Origin: a virus | Virus record (IMG/VR): IMGVR_UViG_3300023179_000056 | Location: 1 to 64,000 of that record | Length of the DNA: 64,000 bases | Strand: one strand, 5' to 3' | Part shown: positions 1 to 8,529 of the stretch, piece after piece | How the letters are laid out: each line of letters opens with the position of its first letter | How positions within the stretch are numbered: the stretch's first letter is position 1 | The notes under the pieces: generated by a model | The model's input: the letters and a program-made list of their open reading frames with translations, nothing else | What the model was told of the DNA's origin: nothing | Databases searched by the model: none | Translations under genes and position numbers: made by a program

Positions 1-736
1 CTGCGCCAGTTGTTCCTTGTGCTCCGGTTGTGCCAGTTGTGCCTTGTGCGCCAGTTGTGCCAGTTGTGCCTTGTGCTCCAGTTGTGCCTTGTGCGCCAGT
101 TGTGCCTTGTGCGCCAGTTGTACCCTGAGCTCCTCCTCCACCTGTAATACCAGTTAGTTGGCTACCATTACCAATAAAGTAGTTGCCAGTGATGTTACCT
201 GTTGTAGTAAGAGAATCGGTAGTCAACCCTTGTTCAGTGAACACCACGGTATTAGAAACACCGTTGATACTAACAGTAATATTACCATTTGCTACTGCTG
301 CCAGAATTGCACTGGTTCCGTTGCCGAGTCTAGAGGTATTGGTTGCAACGATGCCAGTTAACAAGCTGCCGTTGCCAATAAAGTAGTTGGCTGTGATGTT
401 TCCCGAGATACTGATATTGGGAATATTCAACCCGCCGGTTCCTAAATAGATCGAATTGAATCTTAAAGTTGGACTACCTAAATCATAAACATTGTCCCAA
501 CTGGGAATTACTGAGTTTGTTACCAGTATTTTGCCAATCCCGTTTGGGGATAAAATCAAATTACCATTGCTATTGATAGTGCGAATAGTGTTGTTGGCAA
601 TAGCTACATTGCTCAGAACTGGGCCCGCGGCAAAAACTTGATCAAAGTTTTGATTGGTGTAACTAAAAGCAGTTCGTAACGGATCACCTTGTCCGTCATC
701 GGGTACCGCGCCAATATCAATGGTGTATTGTGTCAT
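1..736 (-). CDS. Tail-fibre-like protein with collagen-like repeats (3' end outside window)
   Basis: An open frame starts at the ATG at 736-734 and runs leftward off the window without a stop, so only the N-terminal 245 or so residues are visible. The start [20 protein letters not shown] resembles the N-termini of marine T4-like fibre proteins. It is followed by beta-strand repeats containing [13 protein letters not shown] and [13 protein letters not shown], each about one strand-turn unit of a fibre shaft. From about residue 200 the sequence turns into Gly-X-Y-like GAQGTTG repeats (positions 1-135), the collagen-like triple-helix pattern seen in phage fibres. A GGTAAATA element lies 19 bases upstream. 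Virion fibre or adhesin is the likely role; the receptor-binding end is not visible. Confidence 0.75.
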   Translation of the reverse strand, partial: MTQYTIDIGAVPDDGQGDPLRTAFSYTNQNFDQVFAAGPVLSNVAIANNTIRTINSNGNLILSPNGIGKILVTNSVIPSWDNVYDLGSPTLRFNSIYLGTGGLNIPNISISGNITANYFIGNGSLLTGIVATNTSRLGNGTSAILAAVANGNITVSINGVSNTVVFTEQGLTTDSLTTTGNITGNYFIGNGSQLTGITGGGGAQGTTGAQGTTGAQGTTGAQGTTGTTGAQGTTGTTGAQGTTGA

Positions 737-754
737 TTTTTGAGTCTCTAGCTG

Positions 755-762
755 TATTTACC
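755..762 (-). promoter_or_regulatory. Late-promoter-like element GGTAAATA
   Basis: On the minus strand this reads GGTAAATA, 19 bases upstream of the fibre ATG at 736. It matches the T4 late consensus TATAAATA at six of eight positions and recurs before other virion genes in this window. Confidence 0.5.
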
Positions 763-780
763 AGACTCTACAATAAGGTG

Positions 781-1356
781 TTATAGCCCACACTGATGTA
801 TAAATGCATTGATATCTATGTGTTCAAGATTTTCAATATTTTTGAACTCTTTGATATCTGCCGTGGTAGGGCCGCAAACACGAATAAATTTAGTAGTTGG
901 AAAATCTTTTACCAATGTAACAACTTGGCGTATCCAATTACCTGTGTAAGTTGGTGCAGCATCTGCGCTTTTGTAAAATGCTGTCCCAGCATACACATTG
1001 TTAAATCTCATACTTGCACTAGGGCCCATGTCAAACCCTAACATATAGATACGATCATGCCCGTCTAAGGCAGCAATTGCACATGCAATAGGTCCTGAAC
1101 TGTTGCCATGATACTTTTTAGGAACAACCTGCGCTCCTAAATCTGTCAATGGTTTTCTTGTGTAAAATCTATGATTTTTACTGTATCCTGATCGTTGTAT
1201 TTCTTCTGCAATTGGGCGATCAGTTGCCACAAGACAATCAGGCGTGTAGTCTCTGTATAAGCCATTGCAGCCATAAACAGATCCCAAAGACTTAAATCTT
1301 GTTATATCCAATGCAGATCTACTCTGCCCATTTCCTAAAACAAATGCCACGGTCAT
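781..1356 (-). CDS. Hypothetical protein, possible DUF115/glycosyltransferase-like fold
   Basis: A 191-residue protein. It begins with a hydrophobic strand and a glycine turn (VAFVLGNGQSRSALD), then YGCNGLYRDYTPDCLVATD. This arrangement (strand, GNGxS loop, then an xxNxxY...PD...D segment) resembles the DUF115 / motility-associated glycosyltransferase-like proteins common in phage accessory regions. A second strand, IYMLGFDMG, looks like a Rossmann strand and loop. There is no signal peptide or membrane segment. It lies between two fibre genes on the same strand, which fits a role in decorating virion or cell-surface glycans, but that is inference. The family assignment rests on motif resemblance only. 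Confidence 0.5.
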   Translation of the reverse strand: MTVAFVLGNGQSRSALDITRFKSLGSVYGCNGLYRDYTPDCLVATDRPIAEEIQRSGYSKNHRFYTRKPLTDLGAQVVPKKYHGNSSGPIACAIAALDGHDRIYMLGFDMGPSASMRFNNVYAGTAFYKSADAAPTYTGNWIRQVVTLVKDFPTTKFIRVCGPTTADIKEFKNIENLEHIDINAFIHQCGL

Positions 1357-1405
1357 AAAAAAATCCCCCCAGTATGTAGCTGAGAGGATTCCAGGTTCCT
1401 AAATA

Positions 1406-2221
1406 TTAGGAAGTAACGTTGTTGATAACTGCCAGTGGCACATATCCAGCTGGTGCACCAGAAACTGTTTGTGTAGCAGTATCTGTTTCTGACCCAGACT
1501 CTGCAACTCCACCTTCGTCTGTGAAGAAGTTGGCCACATAGTAAAGCTCACTGCTATAGTTAACTTCTCCCAGGTTATTATTGCTGTACTCATTGGTAGT
1601 ACCAGTCCAATCACGCACCCACTTGTTGGTAAGGTTGCTGGCATAAGCAGTTGAACTGTCTCCAGATTCGTACCCAATGCTCATGTAACCAGCTTCCGGG
1701 GTCCCAGAGTTGCTCAATACGCACACACCTACTGGGTATGCTGTACCATTGCCACCGCTGGTGATTTGAATGGCTGTGAAAATATCGCCTGGCGATACAC
1801 TACCAGTTCCTGCACCAACTGTTTGCCAATTGGTAGATCCCAGCGAAACAATTTGATATGCTTGGCCTACAATAAAGCTGCCATCGGACACTGTACTTGA
1901 GGTATAAGCTACCAAATACTTGTGGTTGCCTTTTTGTCGAATAATACGCCCTGGGCCTACACCGGTAGTATTTCCATCAGGGTATAGAATATTCACCGTG
2001 GCCAACACTTCAGGATAAGTGGCACTAGGTTGACTGGTAGCAGGTGATCCACCAACTACTCCCAAGAACTGCTCTGCATTTAAAGTCTGTGTAGGTGAAT
2101 TGTACACCGGAACATCCAGTGAACCAAAAGGTGGATAAGCAAGATCCACAGGTGTAGCAGCCCCGGGGCTACCGACACCAGTATTTAAACTGTATTTTTG
2201 AATTTTTAGAGGACGACCCAT
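1406..2221 (-). CDS. Putative virion structural protein
   Basis: A 271-residue protein rich in Gly, Ser, Thr, Val and Asn, with the composition of beta-structured phage fibre or decoration proteins. The N-terminus MGRPLKIQKY is a start often seen in structural proteins of marine T4-like phages. A central QAYQIVSLGSTNWQTVGAG segment resembles short beta-repeat modules found in many marine phage tail proteins. No enzyme motif is visible. A GATAAATA element precedes it. The genes on both sides are also on the minus strand and fibre-related. I do not recognise a T4 counterpart. Confidence 0.6.
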   Translation of the reverse strand: MGRPLKIQKYSLNTGVGSPGAATPVDLAYPPFGSLDVPVYNSPTQTLNAEQFLGVVGGSPATSQPSATYPEVLATVNILYPDGNTTGVGPGRIIRQKGNHKYLVAYTSSTVSDGSFIVGQAYQIVSLGSTNWQTVGAGTGSVSPGDIFTAIQITSGGNGTAYPVGVCVLSNSGTPEAGYMSIGYESGDSSTAYASNLTNKWVRDWTGTTNEYSNNNLGEVNYSSELYYVANFFTDEGGVAESGSETDTATQTVSGAPAGYVPLAVINNVTS

Positions 2222-2234
2222 TTGTTTGATTCCT

Positions 2235-2242
2235 TATAAATA
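2235..2242 (+). promoter_or_regulatory. T4 late promoter consensus TATAAATA
   Basis: An exact TATAAATA on the plus strand, about 80 bases upstream of the GIY-YIG endonuclease ATG at 2323. Confidence 0.5.
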
Positions 2243-2312
2243 AGTCTGTAGGTTCCAGCCTACTACGCTGAGGGTTTTAAAAGCAGCATAAAACGCATAA
2301 TTACGTTAGTAT

Positions 2313-2320
2313 TATTTATC
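2313..2320 (-). promoter_or_regulatory. Late-promoter-like element GATAAATA
   Basis: The minus strand reads GATAAATA about 90 bases upstream of the structural gene that starts at 2221. It is divergent from the plus-strand TATAAATA at 2235. Confidence 0.4.
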
Positions 2321-2322
2321 AA

Positions 2323-3045
2323 ATGATCAAAAATATACCTTATACATATTTAATTGGATGGACTACGTTGGACAAGTGGTATTACGGCGTCCGATATTCA
2401 AAAAAATGCCACCCAGATGATTTATGGGTATCGTATTTTACTTCCAGTAAAATTGTTCGAGACTTTGTTATCATGAACGGTAAACCAGATATAATACAAA
2501 TCAGAAAAAAATTTTCCTCAATTAATTCAGCACAAGTATGGGAAAAACGAGTATTAAAAAAAATGCAAGTAGTTAAAAATTCAAAATGGCTCAATGGACA
2601 TGATAGCAAATCGTTTGATCCTTCTACTGTGCCAAAAGGTCAAAATCACTGGACTAAAAAAAATACCGCCGCTGCTTTAAAGTGGCACAAAAGAGAAGGA
2701 TGGGATTTTACAAAACAAAACACAAAACAAAATTTAGTTAGACCAACTGGTGAAAATCATTGGACTGCTAAAAATACCGATGCTGCAAAAAAACATCAAC
2801 TTCGAATGAATAGCATTAACAATCCAAATTATAATGAAGATGTTAAACAAAAGAAAAGTGCATATCTTAAAGAAAATAACCCAGTGCATAAAGATGGAGT
2901 CAAAGAAAAAATCAGCAAAACGCTGACAGGAAGAAAGAGACCTCGAAAAACCTGCGAATATTGTAATAAAGATATTGCAGACTCTATCTATACTAAATTT
3001 CACGGCGAGAAATGTAATAATAAAATTATATCAAGTAATTTATAG
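2323..3045 (+). CDS. GIY-YIG homing endonuclease with NUMOD3-like motifs
   Basis: A 240-residue basic protein. The N-terminus has the GIY-YIG core in its phage variant: YTYLIGWTTLDKWYYGVRYS, then DLWVSYFTSS. The middle has repeated helical DNA-binding segments (ENHWTAKNTDAAKKHQ; NPVHKDGVKEKISKTLTGRK) of the NUMOD3 type. The C-terminus holds a zinc-finger-like CEYCNKDIADSIYTKFHGEKC-type motif with two CxxC-like pairs. The gene is free-standing on the plus strand among minus-strand fibre genes, and its base composition is more AT-rich than its neighbours, as expected of a mobile gene. It probably cuts a site in related phages lacking the insertion. The C-terminal finger resembles that of the HNH nuclease at 8530. 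Confidence 0.8.
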   Translation: MIKNIPYTYLIGWTTLDKWYYGVRYSKKCHPDDLWVSYFTSSKIVRDFVIMNGKPDIIQIRKKFSSINSAQVWEKRVLKKMQVVKNSKWLNGHDSKSFDPSTVPKGQNHWTKKNTAAALKWHKREGWDFTKQNTKQNLVRPTGENHWTAKNTDAAKKHQLRMNSINNPNYNEDVKQKKSAYLKENNPVHKDGVKEKISKTLTGRKRPRKTCEYCNKDIADSIYTKFHGEKCNNKIISSNL

Positions 3046-3053
3046 TGTAAATA
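3046..3053 (+). promoter_or_regulatory. Late-promoter-like element TGTAAATA
   Basis: TGTAAATA ends six bases before the ATG at 3059, just after the GIY-YIG gene stops. The distance is short for a promoter with a ribosome binding site, so it may be fortuitous. Confidence 0.3.
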
Positions 3054-3058
3054 TCTAT

Positions 3059-4210
3059 ATGAACATCAATCAACTACTTGATCAGGGAAACCAATATCGT
3101 AATGACCATCAACCCGAACTGGCATTGAAATGCTATGCCAGTGTGCTGGGTGAAAATTTCAATCACGGTGCTGCATTCAACAATTACGGCAATGTACTAC
3201 GTGAAATGGGATACCCTGCTCGTGCTATACCTTTTTTACATGCTGCCCATGAAATTGATCCTGACAATGTCACTTCTGAATTCAATCTAGCCGTAGCTTA
3301 CTTGCTCAATGGTGATTACGAACGTGGATGGCCTTATTACGAATCTCGTTGGCGTTATGAACACATGGCTGGTACTAAACCACAATTGCCAAAACCTGAA
3401 TGGTCTGGTGAGGACCTCAAAGACAAAACTATATTAGTTGTAGGTGAGCAAGGGCTAGGTGATCAGATTCAGTTTTTGAGATTCACTGCTAACTTATCGT
3501 CAGCTGGTGCCAAAATAAAATTGGTTTTAAGTTCAGGTATTAAATCTTTATTTCCTGCTGGAGCAGGAAACATCATTTGGGTTTACGAGTCTGGCGATGA
3601 TCTCGGCGAATACGATTATTGGATCCCAATGATGAGTATACCCAGAATTATTGGATTGAGATTAGAAACTATTGCACACCAATTGCAATACGTAGCTGCT
3701 ACTCCTGCCAAAGCACAAGAGTGGGGTGATAAATTAGGTTCAAAAAGACGCATGAGGATTGGAGTGTGTTGGAGAGGTCGAACAGATTCATGGATACACA
3801 ATCACAAGGCCATGACTGTGGAAAAGATGTCCGAACTCATACGCCGAAATCCTGAACACCAATGGATTAACCTAACTGTAGATAGCACTGAAGAAGAAAC
3901 TCAAACTATAATTGCAGCCGGTGGTGAGTGTTATCCAGGCGCAATTCAAGATTTTTCTGATACTGCAGGACTCATGCATCACCTGGATCTAGTGATATCT
4001 GTAGACACTGCTGTTGCACACCTAGCTGGTGCCATGGGCCGTACTGTATGGATTCCGTTAAATGCGTATGGCAATTGTTGGCGTTGGTTGTTGAATCGAG
4101 AAGATTCTCCTTGGTACCCCAGTGCTAGACTGTTCCGTCAACCCCAGATGGGCGACTGGGATTCAGTGATCGACCGCATGCACAAATTTCTGGGATTTTT
4201 CAAAATCTAA
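3059..4210 (+). CDS. TPR-repeat protein with glycosyltransferase 9-like domain
   Basis: A 384-residue protein starting at the ATG at 3059. An in-frame start at 2975 would overlap the endonuclease and add 28 residues unlike the family. Residues 1-95 are TPR repeats (AFNNYGNVLREMGYPARAIP; SEFNLAVAYLLNGDYERGW). Residues from about 120 to the end look like the heptosyltransferase (GT9) fold: TILVVGEQGLGDQIQFLRF, the Rossmann segment RIGVCWRGR, and the nucleotide-sugar region DLVISVDTAVAHLAGAMG followed by WRWLLNREDSPWYPSAR. Bacterial proteins with the same TPR-GT9 layout are common. It probably transfers a sugar to a virion or host surface component. It is the only intact non-mobile gene on the plus strand in this fibre region. 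Function is inferred from the fold. Confidence 0.7.
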   Translation: MNINQLLDQGNQYRNDHQPELALKCYASVLGENFNHGAAFNNYGNVLREMGYPARAIPFLHAAHEIDPDNVTSEFNLAVAYLLNGDYERGWPYYESRWRYEHMAGTKPQLPKPEWSGEDLKDKTILVVGEQGLGDQIQFLRFTANLSSAGAKIKLVLSSGIKSLFPAGAGNIIWVYESGDDLGEYDYWIPMMSIPRIIGLRLETIAHQLQYVAATPAKAQEWGDKLGSKRRMRIGVCWRGRTDSWIHNHKAMTVEKMSELIRRNPEHQWINLTVDSTEEETQTIIAAGGECYPGAIQDFSDTAGLMHHLDLVISVDTAVAHLAGAMGRTVWIPLNAYGNCWRWLLNREDSPWYPSARLFRQPQMGDWDSVIDRMHKFLGFFKI

Positions 4211-4243
4211 AAATCAAACTTGGCCTGTGGCAGCAACAGTGCG

Positions 4244-4540
4244 TTACAGAGTTGTGCTGTCAAAAGTGTTGCGAAGTACATTAACGATCCTGGTGCCGTC
4301 CTCTAGCGCCACAATCTCATGAGGCTCACCTTCGCGAAAATTCAAAACAACACCAGCAGATGCTTCTTTTTCCCAGTCGTGTGAAAATGCCTTGATGCGA
4401 CCTCGAGCTACCACAGTGATGTGTACTGATGAACAGTCATGCACATGCAACGGCAACACATCTCCTGCAACTTGAAGGTCATGTATTACCACTTTCAAGC
4501 CACCAAAATCAGCCTGTTTAGTCAAGAGCATCAGGCTCAC
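4244..4540 (-). CDS. Small cupin-domain protein
   Basis: A 98-residue single-domain cupin. The first metal-binding motif is visible as LPLHVHDCSSVHITVVARG: two histidines spaced HxH, then a later His instead of the usual Glu. The second cupin motif is GEPHEIVALEDGTRIVNVLR, with its His. The start overlaps the preceding minus-strand gene by 23 bases, which suggests translational coupling. Small cupins of this type sit near tail-fibre genes in many marine T4-like phages. Sugar binding or isomerisation is possible, but the substrate cannot be read from sequence. Confidence 0.6.
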   Translation of the reverse strand: MSLMLLTKQADFGGLKVVIHDLQVAGDVLPLHVHDCSSVHITVVARGRIKAFSHDWEKEASAGVVLNFREGEPHEIVALEDGTRIVNVLRNTFDSTTL

Positions 4541-4826
4541 TACCTTTCATGGTCAGCAGTGGATCTGGCGGCAACTGAGACAGTTCCTCTGGCGTCATTT
4601 TTCTTTCAACCCAGGTTCCTAGAACCCGGCTGCCATCCACAACATAGTGCTGCTCAACTACTTTGTTTTTGTACAAAGTCTGTATTACAGGTTGAGGCAA
4701 AAACTCAGCCCAGTCTGGGTTTTGCTGCGGATCAATGTTACATTGCAGAAGGTTATCCAAGAGAAATGGATAACCTTGTGGCTGGCCGTCTTTGATACGG
4801 ATAAAGAATTTCTGTGTGGTTTCCAA
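4518..4826 (-). CDS. Hypothetical protein, possible fibre-assembly or tail-chaperone-like
   Basis: A 102-residue protein with N-terminus METTQKFFIRIKDGQPQGYP and a C-terminal acidic/proline segment (MTPEELSQLPPDPLL). The RIKDGQPxGxP start and a W-x-E/R-containing middle resemble small proteins encoded directly after fibre genes, in the position of T4 gp38 or other fibre-assembly chaperones. That is context, not homology I can show. It follows the glycine-rich fibre gene by 12 bases and overlaps the cupin gene by 23 bases, so the three appear co-translated. Confidence 0.5.
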   Translation of the reverse strand: METTQKFFIRIKDGQPQGYPFLLDNLLQCNIDPQQNPDWAEFLPQPVIQTLYKNKVVEQHYVVDGSRVLGTWVERKMTPEELSQLPPDPLLTMKGSEPDALD

Positions 4827-4838
4827 GTTGACCCTTTG

Positions 4839-7175
4839 TTACGATGAGCTTGTGCTGACGTTGGTGCTTGGGAAACTTCTTCCAGAGCCCCATAGAATTC
4901 GAACAGCACCACCACTGCCGAAGTTTCCTTGGGTAACACTAACAGAGCCATCGCCGCGCCCGCCACCACCATAGTTTTTGCCTGTGCCGCCCGAGCCAGC
5001 ACCACCGTTGGCAGACCCACTACTGCCTTCCCCATACAAGCCGACTCCGCCCCCGGCGGTACCAGCAGCATTTCCTGAGCCGCCGTTGCCGCCACCGCCA
5101 CCGCCGCCGAGGCCAGCTGATCCGGTAGTATTGCCCGGTGATCCGTTACCTCCGTTGCCGCCAGGTCCTGAATAGCCTCCGGCACCACCACCGCCACCAC
5201 CGCCACCCGTAGTGCTGTTATCGGCGGTGCCGGCAGCACCGCCGGCGCCGCCACCAGAGTGGACCACACCAGAAATTGTTCCTCCTCCTGCACCTCCGGC
5301 GCCGGCATATGTGCCGCCCTTTGCCAACACATATTTGGTGCCAGATCGTTGGATATAACTGTCAGATCCTGTTGAGCCAACAACCGCAGTCCAGGTTTCT
5401 CCCGGAGTAACTGAGATGTTGTTGGTGTACGAGAGTCCACCACCACCACCACCAGGTTTAGAAGTAGTATCACCTAAACAGCATACACCAGAATCTGATC
5501 CACCACTACTGCCGCCGCCAATTGCAACTACACATATAGACGTGACAAAGGTCGGTACTGTCCATGAGTAGGTGCCAGGCGTGGTGTAAACTGCGTCGCC
5601 TGGCACCGCAACGGCTGTGGTAAACGTGATTGCTATACTTAACGAAACATTTCCATAATCGTCAGCAAAGGCACCTGAATCAATTTCCAGGTAATAAACC
5701 GTAGAGGGCAACATGGCTGGGTATGAGATGGTGACCTGATTGGTGCCACTTGGATTAGGAACATTTGAGCTTGTGATAAGTGTGCCGCCATAGCCGCCAG
5801 AGTACAAGCGATACTGTTTGCCAGACACCGAAGTTACAGCTCTGTTGAGAATCAAACTTATAGTGGAGTAGTTTACATCAACAGCATTGTTGGACGGTGT
5901 ACTACTTGCTAATGATACAGGAGTGCGGTAAACATTAAAACTAACAGTTGCTGAGCTGTTGGTTCGAGTACCAAATGGGTTACCGAAAATTGTCCAGTTG
6001 GTGTCTCGTACAAAGTTGGAGCTAAATCCATCAAATGTTGCCCAATTGGATGGAAATGTAATAGTCTCAGTGTAATCCAGTGGAGATTCGGCCGGCGTGT
6101 ATGCCATGGCAAGTGCGGTGCCAGACTTGTCGTTTCGGTCTACTTGGAGCCCTGACAGTGTACCATAGGTTGGCGTGATGCTTGACAAAGATGGCAACGT
6201 ATCGTTTTGCAGCAGACACAAAAAATGATCAAAAGAAACTTTGACTCCAGTAACATTTGATTTTGCAGCCTTGACCTGAACAGGGCGTATCACAACCGTG
6301 GCACTGGGCACAGAAGCCAGCCACAGTGGAACTCCTGCATCGTTGCTTGATCCGCTGTCGTTATAGGCACCAGCTGCAATCAATATTTTGCCCACGTTGT
6401 TGGTTGATGAATTTGCAGATGCCAAATAAAGATTGGTGTATCTAGGGTTATCGGTTGCTGTTGCGGTTGTAGTGCCAGTTTGAGAATTATATACTCCGTT
6501 GACCGAAAAAGATCCCAATCCAACCACGGTGGTTCTTGCAAGGTCTGATGTGGTATATGAACTTGTGGCAATGTTTGCAAAATTCTGAAAATCTACCTTG
6601 ATACGAAGTGCGTTCGCCGATGTTGTGCCAAGATTGCAACAAAGATAACGAGTCACACCTGGAAAATATGGATCAGACAATGAGTATGCAACAATTGATT
6701 CTTTGGTCAAAAGACTAATAATTGGATAAGGTCTATAAACACCTGCTACAGCAGGAGAGTAAATTTGCGTATTTGTAATGCCATCATTGGTGGCTACCGT
6801 GCCGTTTAAAATCTCAAACTGCCCAACAGGTCCACTGAATTGAAAAAGAAAATAATATCTGTTAGAGATTGAGATATCCTGCGTTACTTGGTTGTTGTAG
6901 ATATTTCCATTTCCAAATGTAAAAGAAATATTGTTTGATCCAAAGCTCACAACAGACTGGCTCCAAGTCACATTTGCTGTGACATACTGAACAGCATTGT
7001 AGAGGCTTCCATCAGATTTGCCATCATAATCAACTATAATGTTGGCAGACAACCCGCTGCTTGAAGGATTAGGTATCACGCGATCCCATCGGTTCAGAGC
7101 AAGATTATAGGTGTACAGCTTGTTCCCAAGAGTTCTGGTTGTGCCATCCTCAGCAGCAGTTAAGTCATAGGACAT
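4839..7175 (-). CDS. Large glycine-rich tail-fibre protein
   Basis: A 778-residue protein. Residues 1-400 are beta-rich without an obvious enzyme motif. About 410-530 is a Big_5/Ig-like domain, with SLASSTPSNNAVDVNYSTIS, the strand MLPSTVYYLEID and FADDYGNVSL. From about 545 a glycine-rich domain starts with GTYSWTVPTFVTSICVVAIG, the usual entry into the glycine-rich C-terminal domain of phage fibre tips. It is followed by about 180 residues of polyglycine runs and ends in GGAVRILWG. Such tips form polyglycine-II-type sandwiches in other phage adhesins, so this is a good candidate for a receptor-binding protein. It is followed closely by the collagen-like fibre gene (4 bases) and by two small genes downstream. 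Confidence 0.75.
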   Translation of the reverse strand: MSYDLTAAEDGTTRTLGNKLYTYNLALNRWDRVIPNPSSSGLSANIIVDYDGKSDGSLYNAVQYVTANVTWSQSVVSFGSNNISFTFGNGNIYNNQVTQDISISNRYYFLFQFSGPVGQFEILNGTVATNDGITNTQIYSPAVAGVYRPYPIISLLTKESIVAYSLSDPYFPGVTRYLCCNLGTTSANALRIKVDFQNFANIATSSYTTSDLARTTVVGLGSFSVNGVYNSQTGTTTATATDNPRYTNLYLASANSSTNNVGKILIAAGAYNDSGSSNDAGVPLWLASVPSATVVIRPVQVKAAKSNVTGVKVSFDHFLCLLQNDTLPSLSSITPTYGTLSGLQVDRNDKSGTALAMAYTPAESPLDYTETITFPSNWATFDGFSSNFVRDTNWTIFGNPFGTRTNSSATVSFNVYRTPVSLASSTPSNNAVDVNYSTISLILNRAVTSVSGKQYRLYSGGYGGTLITSSNVPNPSGTNQVTISYPAMLPSTVYYLEIDSGAFADDYGNVSLSIAITFTTAVAVPGDAVYTTPGTYSWTVPTFVTSICVVAIGGGSSGGSDSGVCCLGDTTSKPGGGGGGLSYTNNISVTPGETWTAVVGSTGSDSYIQRSGTKYVLAKGGTYAGAGGAGGGTISGVVHSGGGAGGAAGTADNSTTGGGGGGGGAGGYSGPGGNGGNGSPGNTTGSAGLGGGGGGGNGGSGNAAGTAGGGVGLYGEGSSGSANGGAGSGGTGKNYGGGGRGDGSVSVTQGNFGSGGAVRILWGSGRSFPSTNVSTSSS

Positions 7176-7178
7176 GTG

Positions 7179-8426
7179 TTATGGTCTCCCGATTTCTACC
7201 CAACCATTGGATGTGACACCACCACCTGCAACAAGATACATGGACCATATGCCAGACGAAGTGTCTAGCCAAGTGTCACCTTCAATTGGATTGGACGGCG
7301 CTGTAGTAGACTTGGTGACTTTGATACCTTGTGTGCCTTGAACACCTTGTATGCCCTGTATGCCTTGTGTGCCCTGTATGCCTTGTGTGCCCTGTATGCC
7401 TTGACTACCGGTTATGCCTTGACTACCGGTTATGCCCTGAACACCTTGTATGCCTTGAACACCTTGTATGCCCTGTATGCCTTGTGTGCCTTGTGTGCCC
7501 TGTATGCCTTGTGTGCCTTGACTACCGGTTATGCCCTGAACACCTTGTATGCCCTGTATGCCTTGTGTGCCTTGTGTGCCCTGTATGCCTTGTGTGCCTT
7601 GTGTGCCTTGACTACCGGTTATGCCTTGACTACCGGTTATGCCTTGAACACCTTGTATGCCTTGGATGCCTTGAACACCTTGGATGCCTTGTGTGCCCTG
7701 TATGCCTTGTGTGCCTTGACTACCGGTTATGCCTTGAACACCTTGACTACCGGTTTCCCCTTGTATACCTCGACTACCGGTTTTGCCTTGAACACCCTGT
7801 GTGCCTTGAGAACCTCCAATTGTGATGATGTAATTTTGAAACACTTCTGTTTGACTTGTGGCAATCAAAGTGTTTGATACAACTTTATCAGTCACAGTTA
7901 CCAACGTATCGGCGCTGATATTTGCTGCCGGCATGATTGACACATTTGCATCGCTGCGAAGAACAGCGGGCACTGTGGGTGTATTTGATGTTGTGCTGTC
8001 GGGTAGTGCAGTAGCACTGGCAAGAAGCACGGCAGGCACAGCAGATGTATTTGGTGTTGTGCTGTCGGGTAGTGCAGTAGCACTGGCAAGAAGCACGGCA
8101 GGCACAGCAGATGTATTTGGTGTTGTGCTGTCAGGTGATAAATTTGCACTGACACGAAGCACGGCAGGCACAGCAGATGTATTTGGTGTTGTGCTGTCAG
8201 GTGATAAATTTGCACTGACACGAAGCACAGCAGGCACAGCAGATGTATTTGGTGTTGTGCTGTCAGGTGATAAATTTGCACTGACACGAAGCACAGCAGG
8301 CACAGCAGATGTATTTGGTGTTGTGCTGTCAGGTGGCACACCAGCGCCTAGCACAGTCACAGTGGTTGTGGCCTGCGTTGTGCTGTATGGTGATGGGCCT
8401 GTGCCCGGGGCGTTAATGGTAACCAT
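7179..8426 (-). CDS. Collagen-like tail fibre protein with 22-residue tandem repeats
   Basis: A 415-residue protein in three parts. Residues about 32-163 are six tandem copies of a 22-residue unit (PDSTTPNTSAVPAVLRVSAN and variants ending LLASATAL). Residues about 205-370 are an uninterrupted Gly-X-Y collagen-like stretch (GIQGTQGIQGVQGITGSQG). The C-terminal 45 residues form a compact domain with IEGDTWLDTSSGIWSMYLV, the short strand module found at the ends of many fibre proteins. A GGTAAATA element lies upstream. A trimeric fibre shaft is likely. Repeat number is probably variable, since both arrays are near-identical at the DNA level. Confidence 0.8.
   Translation of the reverse strand: MVTINAPGTGPSPYSTTQATTTVTVLGAGVPPDSTTPNTSAVPAVLRVSANLSPDSTTPNTSAVPAVLRVSANLSPDSTTPNTSAVPAVLRVSANLSPDSTTPNTSAVPAVLLASATALPDSTTPNTSAVPAVLLASATALPDSTTSNTPTVPAVLRSDANVSIMPAANISADTLVTVTDKVVSNTLIATSQTEVFQNYIITIGGSQGTQGVQGKTGSRGIQGETGSQGVQGITGSQGTQGIQGTQGIQGVQGIQGIQGVQGITGSQGITGSQGTQGTQGIQGTQGTQGIQGIQGVQGITGSQGTQGIQGTQGTQGIQGIQGVQGIQGVQGITGSQGITGSQGIQGTQGIQGTQGIQGIQGVQGTQGIKVTKSTTAPSNPIEGDTWLDTSSGIWSMYLVAGGGVTSNGWVEIGRP
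7325..7815 (-). repeat. Collagen-like Gly-X-Y coding array
   Basis: About 490 bases built from 9-base units encoding G-[TIV]-Q-G-[TIV]-Q-G and G-I-T-G-S-Q. Read on the minus strand this is a continuous Gly-X-Y array, prone to slippage and recombination. Confidence 0.85.
7937..8333 (-). repeat. Six tandem 66-bp repeats coding 22-residue units
   Basis: Direct repeats of 66 bases, nearly identical in the central copies, each encoding a PDSTTPNTSAVPAVL-type unit. The copies fall into two subtypes (ending VSANLS or ASATAL), which suggests local duplication after divergence. Confidence 0.85.
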
Positions 8427-8446
8427 AGTTCAAGTGTTTGTTGACA

Positions 8447-8454
8447 TATTTACC
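8447..8454 (-). promoter_or_regulatory. Late-promoter-like element GGTAAATA
   Basis: The minus strand reads GGTAAATA 21 bases upstream of the collagen-like fibre ATG at 8426. It is identical to the elements at 755, 28016 and 36111. Confidence 0.5.
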
Positions 8455-8482
8455 GACTCAGACACAATCATTCTCGGCCAAC

Positions 8483-8505
8483 AAAAAAGCACCCGAAGGT
8501 GCTTT
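8483..8505 (-). terminator. Rho-independent terminator after HNH gene
   Basis: On the minus strand an 8-bp perfect stem AAAGCACC/GGTGCTTT closes a TTCG tetraloop and is followed by a T-run. It lies 25 bases past the stop of the HNH endonuclease and upstream of the fibre promoter, insulating the two units. Confidence 0.85.
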
Positions 8506-8529
8506 CGTGTACTTCCCATCCCAAGGTTG

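Noticed and set aside
1-135. Short tandem repeats resembling a CRISPR array
   Set aside because: The unit is a multiple of three and encodes Gly-X-Y in the fibre frame; there are no spacers.
4685-5473. 262-codon minus frame inside the glycine-rich fibre gene
   Set aside because: It is an alternative phase of GC-rich glycine codons, giving Val/Ala-rich nonsense; the fibre frame continues through it.
7329-7877. Long plus-strand frames through the collagen-like array
   Set aside because: They are shadows of the repeated minus-strand codons, with low-complexity YALCALYAL and LVCPVCLVC translations and no start signal.
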